From Thermothielavioides terrestris NRRL 8126 (taxonomy: Eukaryota > Ascomycota > Sordariomycetes > Sordariales > Chaetomiaceae): DNA of 64,000 nt. The stretch is from positions 2,976,001-3,040,000 of the forward strand of contig NC_016460.1 in NCBI RefSeq assembly GCF_000226115.1, in the 5' to 3' direction. This document shows positions 33,225-44,162 of the stretch, piece by piece. A program made the position numbers and the translations under genes. A model generated the notes under the pieces. That model made no database searches. It was not told the DNA's origin and was given only the letters and a program-made list of their open reading frames with translations. The first letter of the stretch is position 1. The number at the start of each line of letters is the position of its first letter.

Positions 33225-35541
33225 TGTGCTGCTTTATCTCTATGCGCCGTTGTCACGGTCAGGCGGTGATGGCGGGTGCTGCAACTTGCAAGATTGAGCC
33301 GAGGTGCCGGGTGTGGCACGGGGTGTCGACGCAGACACGCCTCGAGTCGGACGGGGGCCGATAAACAGGCTCAGCGCTGTTCCGGGATTTGGCACTTTCG
33401 ATGTGCGCCGTGACAGCCTCCGAAACAGGCCAATTTCCGAAGTGTACTTGCCCCACGTCAGGAGTCGTCGTCAGTGGTGACCGCAGGTTTGGGGAAAGCA
33501 AGGATGAGCTGGCCTCCAGGAACTGGATTTGTTCGTCTGAAGCCGGGCGCGCTGCAGACGGAAGAGTTCAAAAGAATAGAAAGAGGAAGTTAGGCAACCT
33601 GCGGTGCTTCTTCAACACGCAAGTGATGAAGCGGGATTTTGTGCTGCGATCTCTGGAGGGGGTCCTGCCTGTTGCTGGGGAAAATAATCTCGGAGGGGTC
33701 GATGGAGGGGTAGGTAGTTAGCTCGAGGTAGCTTGCGCTGCTGGGCAGCTTATCTGCTTCCAGGTTGGGCTTGGCTGCTATGCCGGCAAGCAGTTGCTGC
33801 CTATCGATAACGGGGGGCAACAGCTCGAGAAAGCGATGATGCCCTTGGAGATGGTGCTGGCATTCAACTTTATGCACAAAGATGATGACCAAATGGTGAC
33901 TGGTTGGTCCTGTGGGAAAGACGCCTCATTGAGCTTATTGGTTGCCTTTCGGCCTCCGGGAAATCGCATGGAGGCGCCGTTCAAGACGAGAAGGCGGGAG
34001 TGAGGTCCTGGAAGGAACAGCTCCGCGCTGACAGGAGCTTCAACCTCAGCCCCACACTGCAGGATTGCCGTTTAGTGTGTAGCTTCGGTTCTCTTTTCTT
34101 TCCTTTTCTCTTCTTTTCCTTTCTTTTCCTTTGAACCTGGGCATCCCGTTCTCTCAATGCGCCTGCTATTGTAAGTGTACATCGTCACATACATCTATGT
34201 CCGCTGCTCCTTGTCAACTCTCCGCGCAGATCCTGGTGATGCTGATCAGGGGACAAGGAGCGAGCGACCATCAAGTGACGGATCCATGACGATCCTCCAC
34301 GAACTTCCTTGCCGTCAAAGACTGTTAGTATAGTTCCGGCCGCTCGGGCCCTTGGAATAACAACGCCGGAATATAACGTACGCCTTACAGTGGTGACAAG
34401 ATGTTACACCCGCATATGCAAAAGACACGAACTAGCATCTAGTGTAGGGCCTCTTCCGCACTGCGGGCTTGACCACTTGTATATTTTGAGAGCAACCATC
34501 TTCGGCCTGCCGACGCGGAAGAGCACCACCCAGCGCCACCACCCTTCCAGGTGTACTGTATGTAAGGTAGTGCACACTCCTTTCGGGGTTCCTATCCAGA
34601 GCATTCCAGAAATGTGGCACCCCCAAGAATGTGGGGGTGGCGGGTGGTGGAGCGGTTCGATGTTGGGGGTGTACGGAGGTGTGGTGATACCTTTCATACC
34701 TTATTGAAGCCTCCCGTCTTCTCCACAACACCGTTACCACAACAGTGCATTTTGCCGTTGAAGGGGCGCGAAATGATGTCGGAATCGTACGATAGGCTCT
34801 CGCCAAGAATTTGAACTCTGCGGGGAAGACTCGGAAACTGAGATGCGCAGTTACAGTTGTGTGCCACAGTAGTGTACTGTACATACAGTCCTGTGGTACT
34901 AACAGAGACCATTACAGAGGGTTATGCACAGTAATGAGCTCCATTGGACTGCCTCGCATCGGACGAACCAGTGCATGAAGTTCATTCAGGTCTGAATATA
35001 ATTCAGAAACATGAGACCAATCCTCATGAATTCACCCGCCTCAGATGGCGTGTAACCACCGCGGTAACCCGGAGTCGGTAGGTGTCCAGCGGCTTGCGCT
35101 CTCTGGCCCGGGGACCCTGTGAGCAGAGGAGCTTGAAAATTACGTCATAGGTTTTGAATTCGCTCACCCCAGTTGCGCTCCTGAGGGACCTAGCCTAACA
35201 GCAAAGCTTGGTACATCCTACACTCCTTCACATATTTGCCCAGGGACATGAATGGATATGGGGTCAAGCTCGTTGGTAAAACTGGCGATGGGCTTTTGTA
35301 CACTACAGCGCCAAAAGGACGTCGTCGTTCTCGATCCCAGGTGAAGCGTTGCCCCGAGAATGTGTCAGCCAATCAATATCCGAGTGTTAGAATTCCCGTC
35401 CCCGAAGGTGGATTCGGGACCGGGGCCCAGATTATGCTACCTTCCGGCTTCCGGGACCGGCCCCTGAGGACCCCATAACTGCTGCCGTTTTCATTCAATC
35501 CAGCCATTGATCGACCCTCTTTGGCAGATCCAGTCGCCAAC
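33225..35541. other. 2.3-kb divergent intergenic region
   Basis: No frame looks coding. A pyrimidine-rich TTTTC/TTTCC stretch occurs at about 34091-34132 on the plus strand. The promoters of the flanking 6PGL and phosphatase genes must lie at its ends. Confidence 0.5.
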
Positions 35542-36700
35542 ATGACAAAACCAAAGCATCTCACTGGCGATATTGCCGCTATCAACGAGTTCATCGACCG
35601 CTTTGATGTGAGTGTTGGCAGCCGGCAAATAGCCCCTCGTCATTGCTTGACGCTCACTTACTCACCACCGCCACCGCCGCCACCACTGGGGCTAGACCTT
35701 TCTGCTAGACTGCGACGGTATGGAATATCTTAAGGTACAAGTTGGTCAGCGGTCGGAAGTTGACTGTTCTTAACTCACCAGGCGTAATATGGACCGGCGA
35801 CCATGTATTCGAGGGCGTTCCTGAGACGCTGGAATTGCTGCGGTCCAGAGGTCAGACCGGTGCCTGCTGTCAGAGTCGAGTGTCTCGCAAGTCGCTAAAC
35901 CACTGCCAGGCAAGAAGATTGTGTTCGTGACAAACAACTCGACCAAATCGCGCCAGGAGTACCTGAAGAAATTCACCAGCCTGGGGATCCAGTCAGACGT
36001 CGAGGAGATTTTCGGGTCTGCCTACTCTTCAGCCATCTACATCTCCCGGATCCTCAAGCTGCCGCGGCCCAAAAATAAGGTCTTCGTCATCGGCGAAGCC
36101 GGCATCGAGAACGAGCTGCGCAGCGAAAATGTCCCCTTCATCGGCGGCACCGACCCGGCGTTCCGGCGGGACATGACGCCCGAGGACTTCAAGGGCATTG
36201 CGGACGGCACGCTGCTCGACCCCGAGGTCGGCTGCGTGCTCGCCGGACTCGACTTTCACATCAACTACCTGAAGCTGTCGCACGCGCTGCAGTACCTCCG
36301 CCGCGGCGCCGTCTTCCTCGCCACCAACGTCGACTCGACCTTCCCGATGAACCACAACTTCTTCCCCGGCGCCGGCGCCGTCAGCACGCCGCTCGCCTAC
36401 GCCACGGGCCAGCAGCCGCTGGCCCTGGGCAAGCCCAGCCAGGCCATGCTGGACGCCATCGAGGGCAAGTTCCGGCTGGACCGCGCGCGCACGTGCATGG
36501 TCGGCGACCGGCTGAACACGGACATCAAGTTCGGCATCGAGGGCCGCCTGGGCGGCACGCTCGCCGTGCTGACGGGCGTGAACTCGCAGGCCGACTGGGA
36601 GGCGCCCGACGCGGTCGCCGTGCCGGCCTTCTACGTCGACAGGCTGAGCGACCTCCGGGCGGCAGCGGCACAGGAAAGTGCGCGTGCGCCGGGTAACTAG
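35542..36700 (+). CDS. PHO13-type HAD phosphatase (4-nitrophenylphosphatase/phosphoglycolate phosphatase, 315 aa)
   Basis: Exons 35542-35607, 35696-35717, 35782-35850 and 35910-36700; the second is only 22 nt and encodes the catalytic FLLDCDG segment. HAD motif I is TFLLDCDGVIW (nucleophile D27, acid/base D29), motif II is VFVTNNSTKSR, and motif IV is MVGDRLNTDIKFG, with the cap-domain line LAGLDFHINYLKLSHA between them. Yeast Pho13 and mammalian PGP clear toxic side products such as 2-phosphoglycolate and 4-phosphoerythronate; a similar metabolite-repair role is expected. Length fits the family. Because the micro-exon carries the catalytic aspartates, skipping it would give an inactive, frame-shifted product. 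A fuller annotation may instead choose a different third intron, but these junctions restore the canonical sequence. Confidence 0.94.
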
Positions 36701-39085
36701 CGTGGCCTGGGAGCTCGCATCGCGGACGCCTGGAGGGACGCGTGTGTGGCGTAGTTGCCCAGTGTCATCGTACGGGGTACCACGCCTTTGGGGAGCCTTG
36801 CGGCGCGCGTTGAACTGCGCGGTCTGAACTGCAGTAGCGGCTGCTTGGTCTTTGCTGTGTAGACTCTGCATAGAAGCGACCAATAGATCTGGGTTTGTCT
36901 AGATCCGCTGCGTGTAACTCACCCTAATTCTCGGGGTGCATGTTCTCGGGGTGCATGTTCTCGGGGTGCATGTTCTCGGGGTGCATGTTCTCGGGGTGCA
37001 TGAGGCGCAGCAAGAAAAGGTGGGTGGGACAGGAGCAATACGCGTACTTCACAGCAGGCCTCTGATCACCTCCTATTCTTTTCACGTTTCCCTGCCCTCT
37101 GATATTAGCCAATTCCACTCTCATCGTTGGTGATGCGGATACGTGAACATATGTGTAATGCCGTACGTAGTCGGCGTCTGGCTTTCTCAGCATACGGTGG
37201 TAGATGCTACCTCGGGCATTCTTCTCGGCATGCTGGCACTCGACTTCCCTTTGGTAGATCAGGTAAGGTAGGGAATGATGTGGTGGGCGAAATCGGCCAC
37301 AAAACTCGCGATACTTTCAATGCCATACCCTACCTTCCTGACCTAAACAACATGGTCGACTGACCCGGAGCATTCGGGAAGCATGCCTCGTAGACTGCCC
37401 TCCCCCCCCCCCCCCCTTTCCCCGCCCCCAATCACTGTTGTCTGTATTTCTTACACCCTAGATTCCGGACACCTTAGGGAGTCCGGGGGGAGGTGATCAT
37501 GCGTCATTATCACGACATGCAGCTTAAACCTTCATTGAGAGCCACAATGTTGGTCCGCCCTGCCCTCTCAAACGACTCTCCGACCTACTACTGTAAACTA
37601 CTCCGTGTGTCGGGACGTTAACAAGTCGGCGCAGGTCAGGGTGCATGTGGAGGGGTGAACACGACCGCAAGACGGGGAAATGACGTAGTGCCCCTCGTTG
37701 GTGATGGCGGGCGACCAATGGGCTGCTGTCGCCGCCCTGCAAGCCATCTGCTGGAGCAGGACCCTGAGAATCTCGGACTCCCGAGTTGCTGCTGGTTTGG
37801 TGGGTGAACCGTGGTTGAGTGGCACCAGGGCCTGGGTCTGAGTGGCCCGGGTGGGTCTCTCGCGCAGGGTCTTCTGCCGAAAGTCTCGGCCCCTCCTCAA
37901 CTTACAACGCCACAAAGGGGTCACTGGCTCCTGTAGTGTAGTGGTTCGATCTTTGGGTAGGTATGGATCGCTTGCCCTCGGGCGGTGCCGTAGCGCCACC
38001 AAACGACTTGGGACCGTCTCTGGAAGGTTCGACTGGCGAGGTGACTACCAGGTACGCAGTCCACTAGGCACACCAATCTTCTCGACTTTTCGATGTGTAT
38101 CGGCGTGGCGGCACCAAAGGAGTCGCCCCTTCTGGCCGCAAGTGCCTGTCAGGTGGATGCCTTTGAGGAGCTCCACTGCGCTGGAAATAGGTACACTACA
38201 CTGCACGGTCCGACGTGGGGTGCACGATGACGGCACCGTAGCATCTTCTCTATACCAAGGAGTTTCCCTGGTGCAGTGCCTTATGGAGTTTAGCCCAACG
38301 ATTTCCTGGCAGGAGTGAGCCGGGGAGCCCTGAAAGCAGGGAGGCCGGGTGGCACGCTTCCTTCCGTGGAACTGCCCCAGCAGAAGGCTTGCAGAGTCCC
38401 AGGGCTGCCTTGGTTTCATCAAGCTTTGAGGGCAGAGCCTTCTGGACCACAACAAGGAAAAAAATCTGAAGTGAAAAAAAAAAAAAAAAAAAGCGCCAAC
38501 CTGGAAGGTCTCACGACCTTGGTGGCACCTGCGCCCCAACAGTTGTCCAGAACCTCCCTGCAGCTTCCCTGTACATCGCATCACACTGTATTCTGCGGCC
38601 GTCCCCCGGGAGGGTCCGGGAATATTAAGGCTGTGACTCTCTGGGGTATCCGTCTCCCGGATCGAGCCTTCCTTTCTCGTCGCCCTGCGAGCCGCCCAAC
38701 CAGCGGCAGCCCCACCCAGCTCTTTCCTCGTCTTAAGACTTGAAAGACTGGAGAGATTACCTTACCTATTGCAGGCAGAGATCCCCAGAAACCACGACCC
38801 CTTGGACTCTTTCTCACCAAGCCCAGCCTGTTCACAACCCTACGTGGGGGACCAACACCTGCCTGTCTCATCCCCCGAGGTTCCTTCCTTCTTTCCTTCC
38901 TTCCACTTCCCACACTTCGGACGGCATCCCGCCAGATATTCAAGCCGTCCGAACCCTTCTCGACTTTCGACCTCGCGGCCTGAGTAGTCCTGGCCTGGGC
39001 AGTCCCTTCCGGAACCCGCCATGACCTTGGCTCCGTTCCTAGTTCACCCCAACTAGTAGCAGCTCCCCCCGGCCCCTGCGACGCA
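36701..39085. other. 2.4-kb intergenic region with simple repeats
   Basis: No coding frame is supported. It holds the 15-bp minisatellite at 36928, a C15 run at 37402-37416, a small hairpin CCGGAC/GTCCGG near 37463-37488, an A19 run at 38474-38492, and a TTCC-rich stretch near 38881-38912. The 3' part should be the promoter and leader of the SET gene. Confidence 0.55.
36928..37002. repeat. 15-bp minisatellite, five perfect copies
   Basis: The unit TTCTCGGGGTGCATG is repeated five times without a mismatch (starts at 36928, 36943, 36958, 36973, 36988). It lies about 230 bp after the phosphatase stop codon. Confidence 0.97.
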
Positions 39086-40864
39086 ATGGACAGCTCCTCG
39101 CCTTCCGTCCTTACCGATGAAAAATACCCCCCGCGGGGGCCCCTTCTCGAGCGTCGCCAGCAGTTGAGCGATGCCCTGGCTGCATCCCCCTACGACTTGA
39201 TCTTGTACCTGGAGCGAGCCGTTGTTTACTCCAACCTCGCCTACCCCGATCTGGCCGCCGGCGATGCCTACCGGGCCCTCCTTTTGGCCGACGAAGTACG
39301 CGACGAGAGCTTCGAGTACCATGAGAGAGCTCGCGAGGTTCTGCAGCGCTACTCGACGACCCCCTGTCCCGAGGTGCTGAACCATGGCTCACTTATCGAG
39401 GACCTTGATCGGCTGGCTGATGATGAGCGCGCGGAGGCGGCGGCGCCTTGCATCCGGCTCGCCAATCTTGCCTCCGTACGGTGCTTTCAAATTCTCTCCC
39501 TCAGTCTCCTGCTATGTGGCTGTCTACGGAGCGCGCTCAGTTTTTGCGAAAGGGGCCTCAGTCAGGTGCCCCACAACAAGGAGCTTTTAGAAATTAGAGG
39601 CTACATCGAGCAGGTCGCCAGGAGGAGGCTGCGGAGGGGGCCGGACGAGCCGATCGATATCAGCAGCCTACCTGACCGTGGCGTAGTCCGCCGGGAGGTG
39701 TACCCCTGGAATACGTACGAGCCGGACCGCTTCTCCGAGCAATCGCTGTCGTATCTCAACCAGCAACTCTCCGAGGTCGCCCCCAAGTGTGAAGTCAGGG
39801 TCTCCAATCTCCCTGTTTTGCTCGACGGCGAGAGCAACACCGACGGTTACGAGATCGTCCCGACCTGCAAGCAGCTGGGCCTCTTTGCCAAGGAAGACAT
39901 TGCGCCGGGCGAGACCGTCCTGAGAGAATATTCGCTCCTGACCGCCAACAACCGCCACAAGGAATCGACTTGTGACGCCTGTGGCACCGAGCTGCCCCCT
40001 CTGGGCAGCAATTCCACGGCCGTGAGCTGCCCGGACTGCTACGACACAATATTCTGCGACGAGTTCTGCTTCAAGAAGGCCCAGGAACTGTACCACCCTG
40101 CTGTTTGCGACAAAGATGTCGACTCCATCGCAAAGGACCCCGACGCCAACGACATTGACCAGTCTCTGTACCTCTTGCTCCTGGCGCGCCTCCTTGCCAT
40201 GTCGATACATCAGGAGATCCACCCGCTGGAGGTGCCGGAGATCAAGTACATCTGGGGCGACTTCGTGTCTCCCGCTCTGAACGATGTCGACGGCTCCGTC
40301 ACCGCCGAGCCCCCACCGGAGTGGACGCTGCCCTTCTCGTTCAAATACAACATCGAAATACCACTTCACATCCTCGAGAAGATGGACGTCGACATCTACG
40401 CGACCCTCGAGGAGCACGATCTCTGGGTGTTCAACACGGCTTACAGCAAGTTCCGTGGCACTGCCTCGGCGAGGAAGAACCCGCGGGACGGCCGCCCCGA
40501 CGTCGCGGCCGTCCATCCCTTCTGGTGCCTCGCGAACCACGACTGCGATCCCAACGTCACCTGGGAGTGGGGCGGCCGGATGGTGCTATGGGAGCGCCAA
40601 ACCCGCGTCGTTGGCAACCGACCCGGCGGCATCAAGGCCGGCGAGGAGATCCTGAACCACTACTGCGATGTGGATCTCCCCGTGCAGCAGCGGCGAGAAT
40701 GGGCGCAAGGCAGTCTCGGCGGTTGGTGCATGTGCCAGCGGTGTCGAGATGAAAAGGCAAAACTCACAGATCATACGGACGTGGCGGATGGGGTCAGCGG
40801 AGTGAATGAGGGGCGCGAGGTGGATGGGGTGGATGGTGAGGGTGATATGCAACTTGATCAGTAA
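39086..40864 (+). CDS. TPR/MYND-like/SET domain protein (592 aa)
   Basis: Single exon from MDSSSPSVLTDEKYPPRG. The N-terminal 170 residues contain TPR-like helices (RRQQLSDALAASPYDLILYL, ALSFCERGLSQVPHNKELL). The SET region starts around ARGLFAKEDIAPGE-type sequence (here LGLFAKEDIAPGETVLREY). It is split by a zinc-binding insert CDACGTELPP...CPDCYDTIFCDEFC resembling a MYND finger, and continues with HPFWCLANHDCDPNVTW, the NHxCxPN-like SET core, then KAGEEILNHYCD and a post-SET WCMCQRC. This is the SMYD/Set5-6 layout. Such proteins methylate histone or non-histone lysines; the substrate cannot be inferred. The last 40 residues are acidic and disordered. A 29-bp segment near 39477 has splice-like ends but is too short and not divisible by three, so it is kept as coding. 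Confidence 0.88.
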   Translation: MDSSSPSVLTDEKYPPRGPLLERRQQLSDALAASPYDLILYLERAVVYSNLAYPDLAAGDAYRALLLADEVRDESFEYHERAREVLQRYSTTPCPEVLNHGSLIEDLDRLADDERAEAAAPCIRLANLASVRCFQILSLSLLLCGCLRSALSFCERGLSQVPHNKELLEIRGYIEQVARRRLRRGPDEPIDISSLPDRGVVRREVYPWNTYEPDRFSEQSLSYLNQQLSEVAPKCEVRVSNLPVLLDGESNTDGYEIVPTCKQLGLFAKEDIAPGETVLREYSLLTANNRHKESTCDACGTELPPLGSNSTAVSCPDCYDTIFCDEFCFKKAQELYHPAVCDKDVDSIAKDPDANDIDQSLYLLLLARLLAMSIHQEIHPLEVPEIKYIWGDFVSPALNDVDGSVTAEPPPEWTLPFSFKYNIEIPLHILEKMDVDIYATLEEHDLWVFNTAYSKFRGTASARKNPRDGRPDVAAVHPFWCLANHDCDPNVTWEWGGRMVLWERQTRVVGNRPGGIKAGEEILNHYCDVDLPVQQRREWAQGSLGGWCMCQRCRDEKAKLTDHTDVADGVSGVNEGREVDGVDGEGDMQLDQ

Positions 40865-42902
40865 TATGGCTTGGATGTGCAGTCCGGAGGGAGCAATAGA
40901 CCGCGAACGTGGGACATAGAATTGACCGGCGAGGGACATGCAGTTGTGATTTTGGATCATTTCGGAGAATACCCCAAGTTAATGCGGTTTAGACACGAGT
41001 GGACTCTGATACATCACCTACTCTCCATAGAAATCTGAATGAGAAAGAACACCTCCCTACTCGACCATGTACGGAACTAACCTCCCTCCTTACCGCAAGA
41101 GGGTGACTTGCTGAGAGTTTCAGCGATCTCGGCATCGGTTTTCGGTTGGGATCAGGAATAACATCCGGAGCAGTAAACAAAGTAATCCCATACATCTCCC
41201 GCTCCACCGTAGCAACCCACCGCGAAGATCTTCAAGGGCCGACCGTTGAACAGCCCCACGGGTAGGTACGCGGGTACACTAGTGTAGTGTAGGACTCCGT
41301 GACAGGTTGCAAAGAGCGTGGAACCAGCCGATCCATGGTGTAAGGTTTACTATTTTTTTTTTTTTTTTTGACTATTATTTATTTAGCCATCATTTGTCCC
41401 TCGACGGTGCGACATCCAGTTCCATCAGTCCAGCGCAGGCCTGTCCTGTGGTGTTTGTTCATGTGGATGTCCCCGTCCTCCTCCCAAAGCCATTTCTTTG
41501 TCTTCCATGGCTTCGCTTGCTCTCCGTCCGTCCTTCCTTCCGTCCCCCCCTTGCTTCCTCCCTTACGTCCTTCCTTGCTTCCTGCCTTCCTCCCAGAGCG
41601 AGTCAATCAGCCAGCCACCCAGCCAGCCAGAGCAGAAATGGAAAAGAAAAGAAACGCCGACCGGCTGACAGACACGACTGAGTATCTGTCAGACTGACTG
41701 ACTGACCGACCGGCCGACCAGTCCAGTTCCTCAACCAGAGACAGACCAGACCAAAGCGTGAGCACCACGGATATATATATACATAGAACAACGCCGATAT
41801 CCTGGTTCCCACGGGTAAATAAGTGCGCCGCCAACCCGACGGGCGATCCCACTCCAGCCTGTCCCATGCCATCCCATACCATCCGAGCGATGAATGAGAC
41901 TGCACAGCGGGAACGGGAAGGATAAAAACAGAGTAAAAAGAAAAAGAAACACTCGCCGGTGAGGAGTGAGTTGAGTTGAGAGAAAAGAGTAAGAAAGGAA
42001 AGGTGCGCAGGTAGGCATATACAACGTCGAGTCCCAGCTCATAACAGAAAAGAAGAGAATAACACAAGAAAGGTTGAGTAAGAGGACCAGCTATACAACC
42101 AGTCAGCTGGCTTGTCCCTGACCACTCCGTTCGGACCCGTTCCTCTCCCGGACCGAGCGCGCGAGGAGTAAGCTGATGTAATCCAAGGTCTCGGGGTCCT
42201 CCCACTCAGCCCAGGACATGTTCTTTTTTGCCGGGCATTTTTTTTTGGGGGTTGGTCTGATTGACGCAGCCAGCCATCGTTTCCTTCGTGAATTACAAAT
42301 ATGTATGAAAAAAGGGGGGAGTCAAGCCTGTAAAAAAATTTCATAAAGCCGTCGATGGTGTGGAGGTTGAAGTCCGCCACGCAGTGTTGGCACCGAATTT
42401 GAAGTTGTGTCGTCTCACCGCGTGCAACAAGATGAGCCCACCTCGGTTTGCCGATGTGCTGTGAGGGCCGAGCTGCTGATGATAACGCTTATAAGACGAT
42501 AATGAATGAAGGCAGGCTGCCTCGCGGTCGGTATAATAAGAGGCGGTGCTGAGCTGTGTCGGCAGTGTGGTCCCTACCGCTCGCGCAGCAATGGTGGAGG
42601 GCGCCGCCTTTGGTGTGTCCATTCCCATTCCGTGCCGTCCCATCCCATCCCAGTCCAAAGTGCCCCGTTTCCCAAACCAGACCGGACCGAAACCGTAAAG
42701 CAAAGGCAATTCCCAACCCAGCCGGTTCCCTGAACCAGAATCCCTTAACCCAAATAAGCGCGCCCACGCCCGGCGATGGTTGTTATTTCCAAGGATGACG
42801 ATAAGTAAAATATGATGAACGCCGCGCCCCTTTGTTGAAAACGCCGAGCCGATGCCATGCAGTGTGGTTGGTTGATGTGGGTGTTGGTGTGAGTAGCGTG
42901 TA
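40865..42902. other. Convergent 2-kb intergenic region with simple-sequence tracts
   Basis: The region lies between convergent SET and Stb3 genes. It contains a T17 run (41353-41369), a TTCC/GTCC-rich pyrimidine stretch (about 41520-41595), a GACT/GACC tetranucleotide stretch (about 41686-41720), and T runs near 42238. The minus-strand frames between 41600 and 42800 have no domain or coding bias and are not annotated as genes. It probably contains a long Stb3 3' UTR. Confidence 0.5.
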
Positions 42903-44162
42903 TTACATAGATCCGAGACGAAGAAGCGCCTCCACAGCCTCGCGCTCCTGTGCGTCGGAGGTAACGGCGCCCAACGCCGAGGGCGGGAGGTCGAAGTTCG
43001 GCGAACGCAGCTGCGGCGGACGCGCCATGCCGGCCGAAAACGAGCGCATGCCGGTCCCGCTTCCGGCGCCCGAAGTATATACAGTGTTGAAAGGAAAGGG
43101 ATGTTGGTTGGAGCGGGCTTGGTACGACGAAGCGCGGAGCGCGGCCGCGCCGACGGCGGCCCAGTCCTCGTCGTCGGTCGCGTCATCCGGGTCGTCATCG
43201 CGCCGCCTCATGTCGTCGTCGTCGTCGTCGGGCGCCTCGGAGCACGAGGCGGACGCGGACCCGTCTAACGACATCTTGTCGGCTTCGTGGTCCATCATGT
43301 CCATGTCCGTGAACCGGTCGTCGTGCGAATAGGCGGCGGACGAAAAGCCGCCCAGGCTCGACCCCAGCGGAGGGCCGGGTCGTGACCGGTCCGTGCTCCA
43401 CCCGGGGGTCCTGCTGATGGGTATGCTGTTCGGGTGGGCACCCGGCGATGCGCGGCGCGACGGCGCATCGCGAGCGGGCTGCCCGCGTCGCTTCGCATCC
43501 CACCGGCCCCAGCCGACCTTCACGAACTCAACGTCACCATCCAGTCCACCACCGCCGTTGCCGCCCCCCTTCCCCTCCAGGGCTCCCACGACCAGTCTGC
43601 GGGCCTTGGCAGGCGGGATGCCGGCGAAGCCCGGGACTGAGGTGGTGAGGTAGCCCATCAGATGGCGGATGGGCAGCGGGCCATGGTTCAGCAGGATCTC
43701 CGGCAGGTGGAACTTGGCCAGCATGGCCGGGGTGATGGCGCCGGCCGAGTCGTACGGGGGCGACCCGAGCCTAGCGCGGTGGTGGTGATCGTCCCCGCCA
43801 TCCAGCAGATCCAGGTCCGAGTCGATCGAATCGAGGCGGGCCCGTTGCAGCTGGGCCTTCAGCCCGTGCGGGGGCAGCGAGGGCGAGATGGAATTCGGCG
43901 GGGTCGGAAGGGTGGTCGGGTGGTTCGTCACAGGGACGCTCCGGGCCGCTACAGCAGTTAAGTTGTCTCGGCCGGAGGTCATCGCGATATCGCGGGCAGC
44001 AGATGCCAGAGTTGCCATGTTGACGGTTCGCGGAGTCGACTTGCTTCGAGACGTGTCTGCGAGACGGCGCACCCGCGCGTTAGCGCTGCTTCTTGGGGCA
44101 CGGCGCGCATGGCGACGCTGGCTGGCGGTGCTGACGGTGCTGCGGCTGCTCGCGACAGACAT
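42903..44162 (-). CDS. STB3: Sin3-binding protein Stb3 (419 aa)
   Basis: The conserved Stb3 domain spans about residues 143-225: ITPAMLAKFHLPEILLNHGP, LPIRHLMGYLTTSVPGF and PPAKARRLVVGALEG, ending in VEFVKVGWGRWDAK after a Gly-rich loop. In yeast Stb3 binds ribosomal RNA-processing element (RRPE) promoters and recruits the Sin3-Rpd3 deacetylase when TORC1 is low. A nuclear role in growth-gene repression is expected. The rest is disordered, with an acidic DDDDDD run and a C-terminal amphipathic segment EREAVEALLRLGSM that could contact Sin3 or another partner. The frame is open upstream; the ATG at 44160-44162 (MSVASSRSTVSTASQ) is chosen as the first true start, but the ATG at 44016-44018 (MATLASAARDIAM) is also possible. 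Confidence 0.88.
   Translation of the reverse strand: MSVASSRSTVSTASQRRHARRAPRSSANARVRRLADTSRSKSTPRTVNMATLASAARDIAMTSGRDNLTAVAARSVPVTNHPTTLPTPPNSISPSLPPHGLKAQLQRARLDSIDSDLDLLDGGDDHHHRARLGSPPYDSAGAITPAMLAKFHLPEILLNHGPLPIRHLMGYLTTSVPGFAGIPPAKARRLVVGALEGKGGGNGGGGLDGDVEFVKVGWGRWDAKRRGQPARDAPSRRASPGAHPNSIPISRTPGWSTDRSRPGPPLGSSLGGFSSAAYSHDDRFTDMDMMDHEADKMSLDGSASASCSEAPDDDDDDMRRRDDDPDDATDDEDWAAVGAAALRASSYQARSNQHPFPFNTVYTSGAGSGTGMRSFSAGMARPPQLRSPNFDLPPSALGAVTSDAQEREAVEALLRLGSM

Noticed and set aside
37842..38318. 158-codon plus-strand frame upstream of the SET gene
   Set aside because: Composition is not coding-like and no domain is visible.
37930..38492. Possible tRNA or SINE: TAGTGTAGTGG resembles a pol III A box, GGTTCGAT a B box, and an A19 run follows 0.5 kb later
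   Set aside because: The two boxes overlap, no cloverleaf can be folded, and no target duplication flanks the segment.
39477..39505. Possible 29-bp intron in the SET gene (GTACGG...CTCAG)
   Set aside because: Too short for a fungal intron and its removal breaks the frame.
41603..42205. 200-codon minus-strand frame
   Set aside because: It spans simple-sequence tracts, has no domain and no coding bias, and lies in the convergent 3' region of two genes.
42341..43198. 285-codon minus-strand frame overlapping the STB3 3' end
   Set aside because: Out-of-frame shadow of STB3 joined to non-coding sequence.
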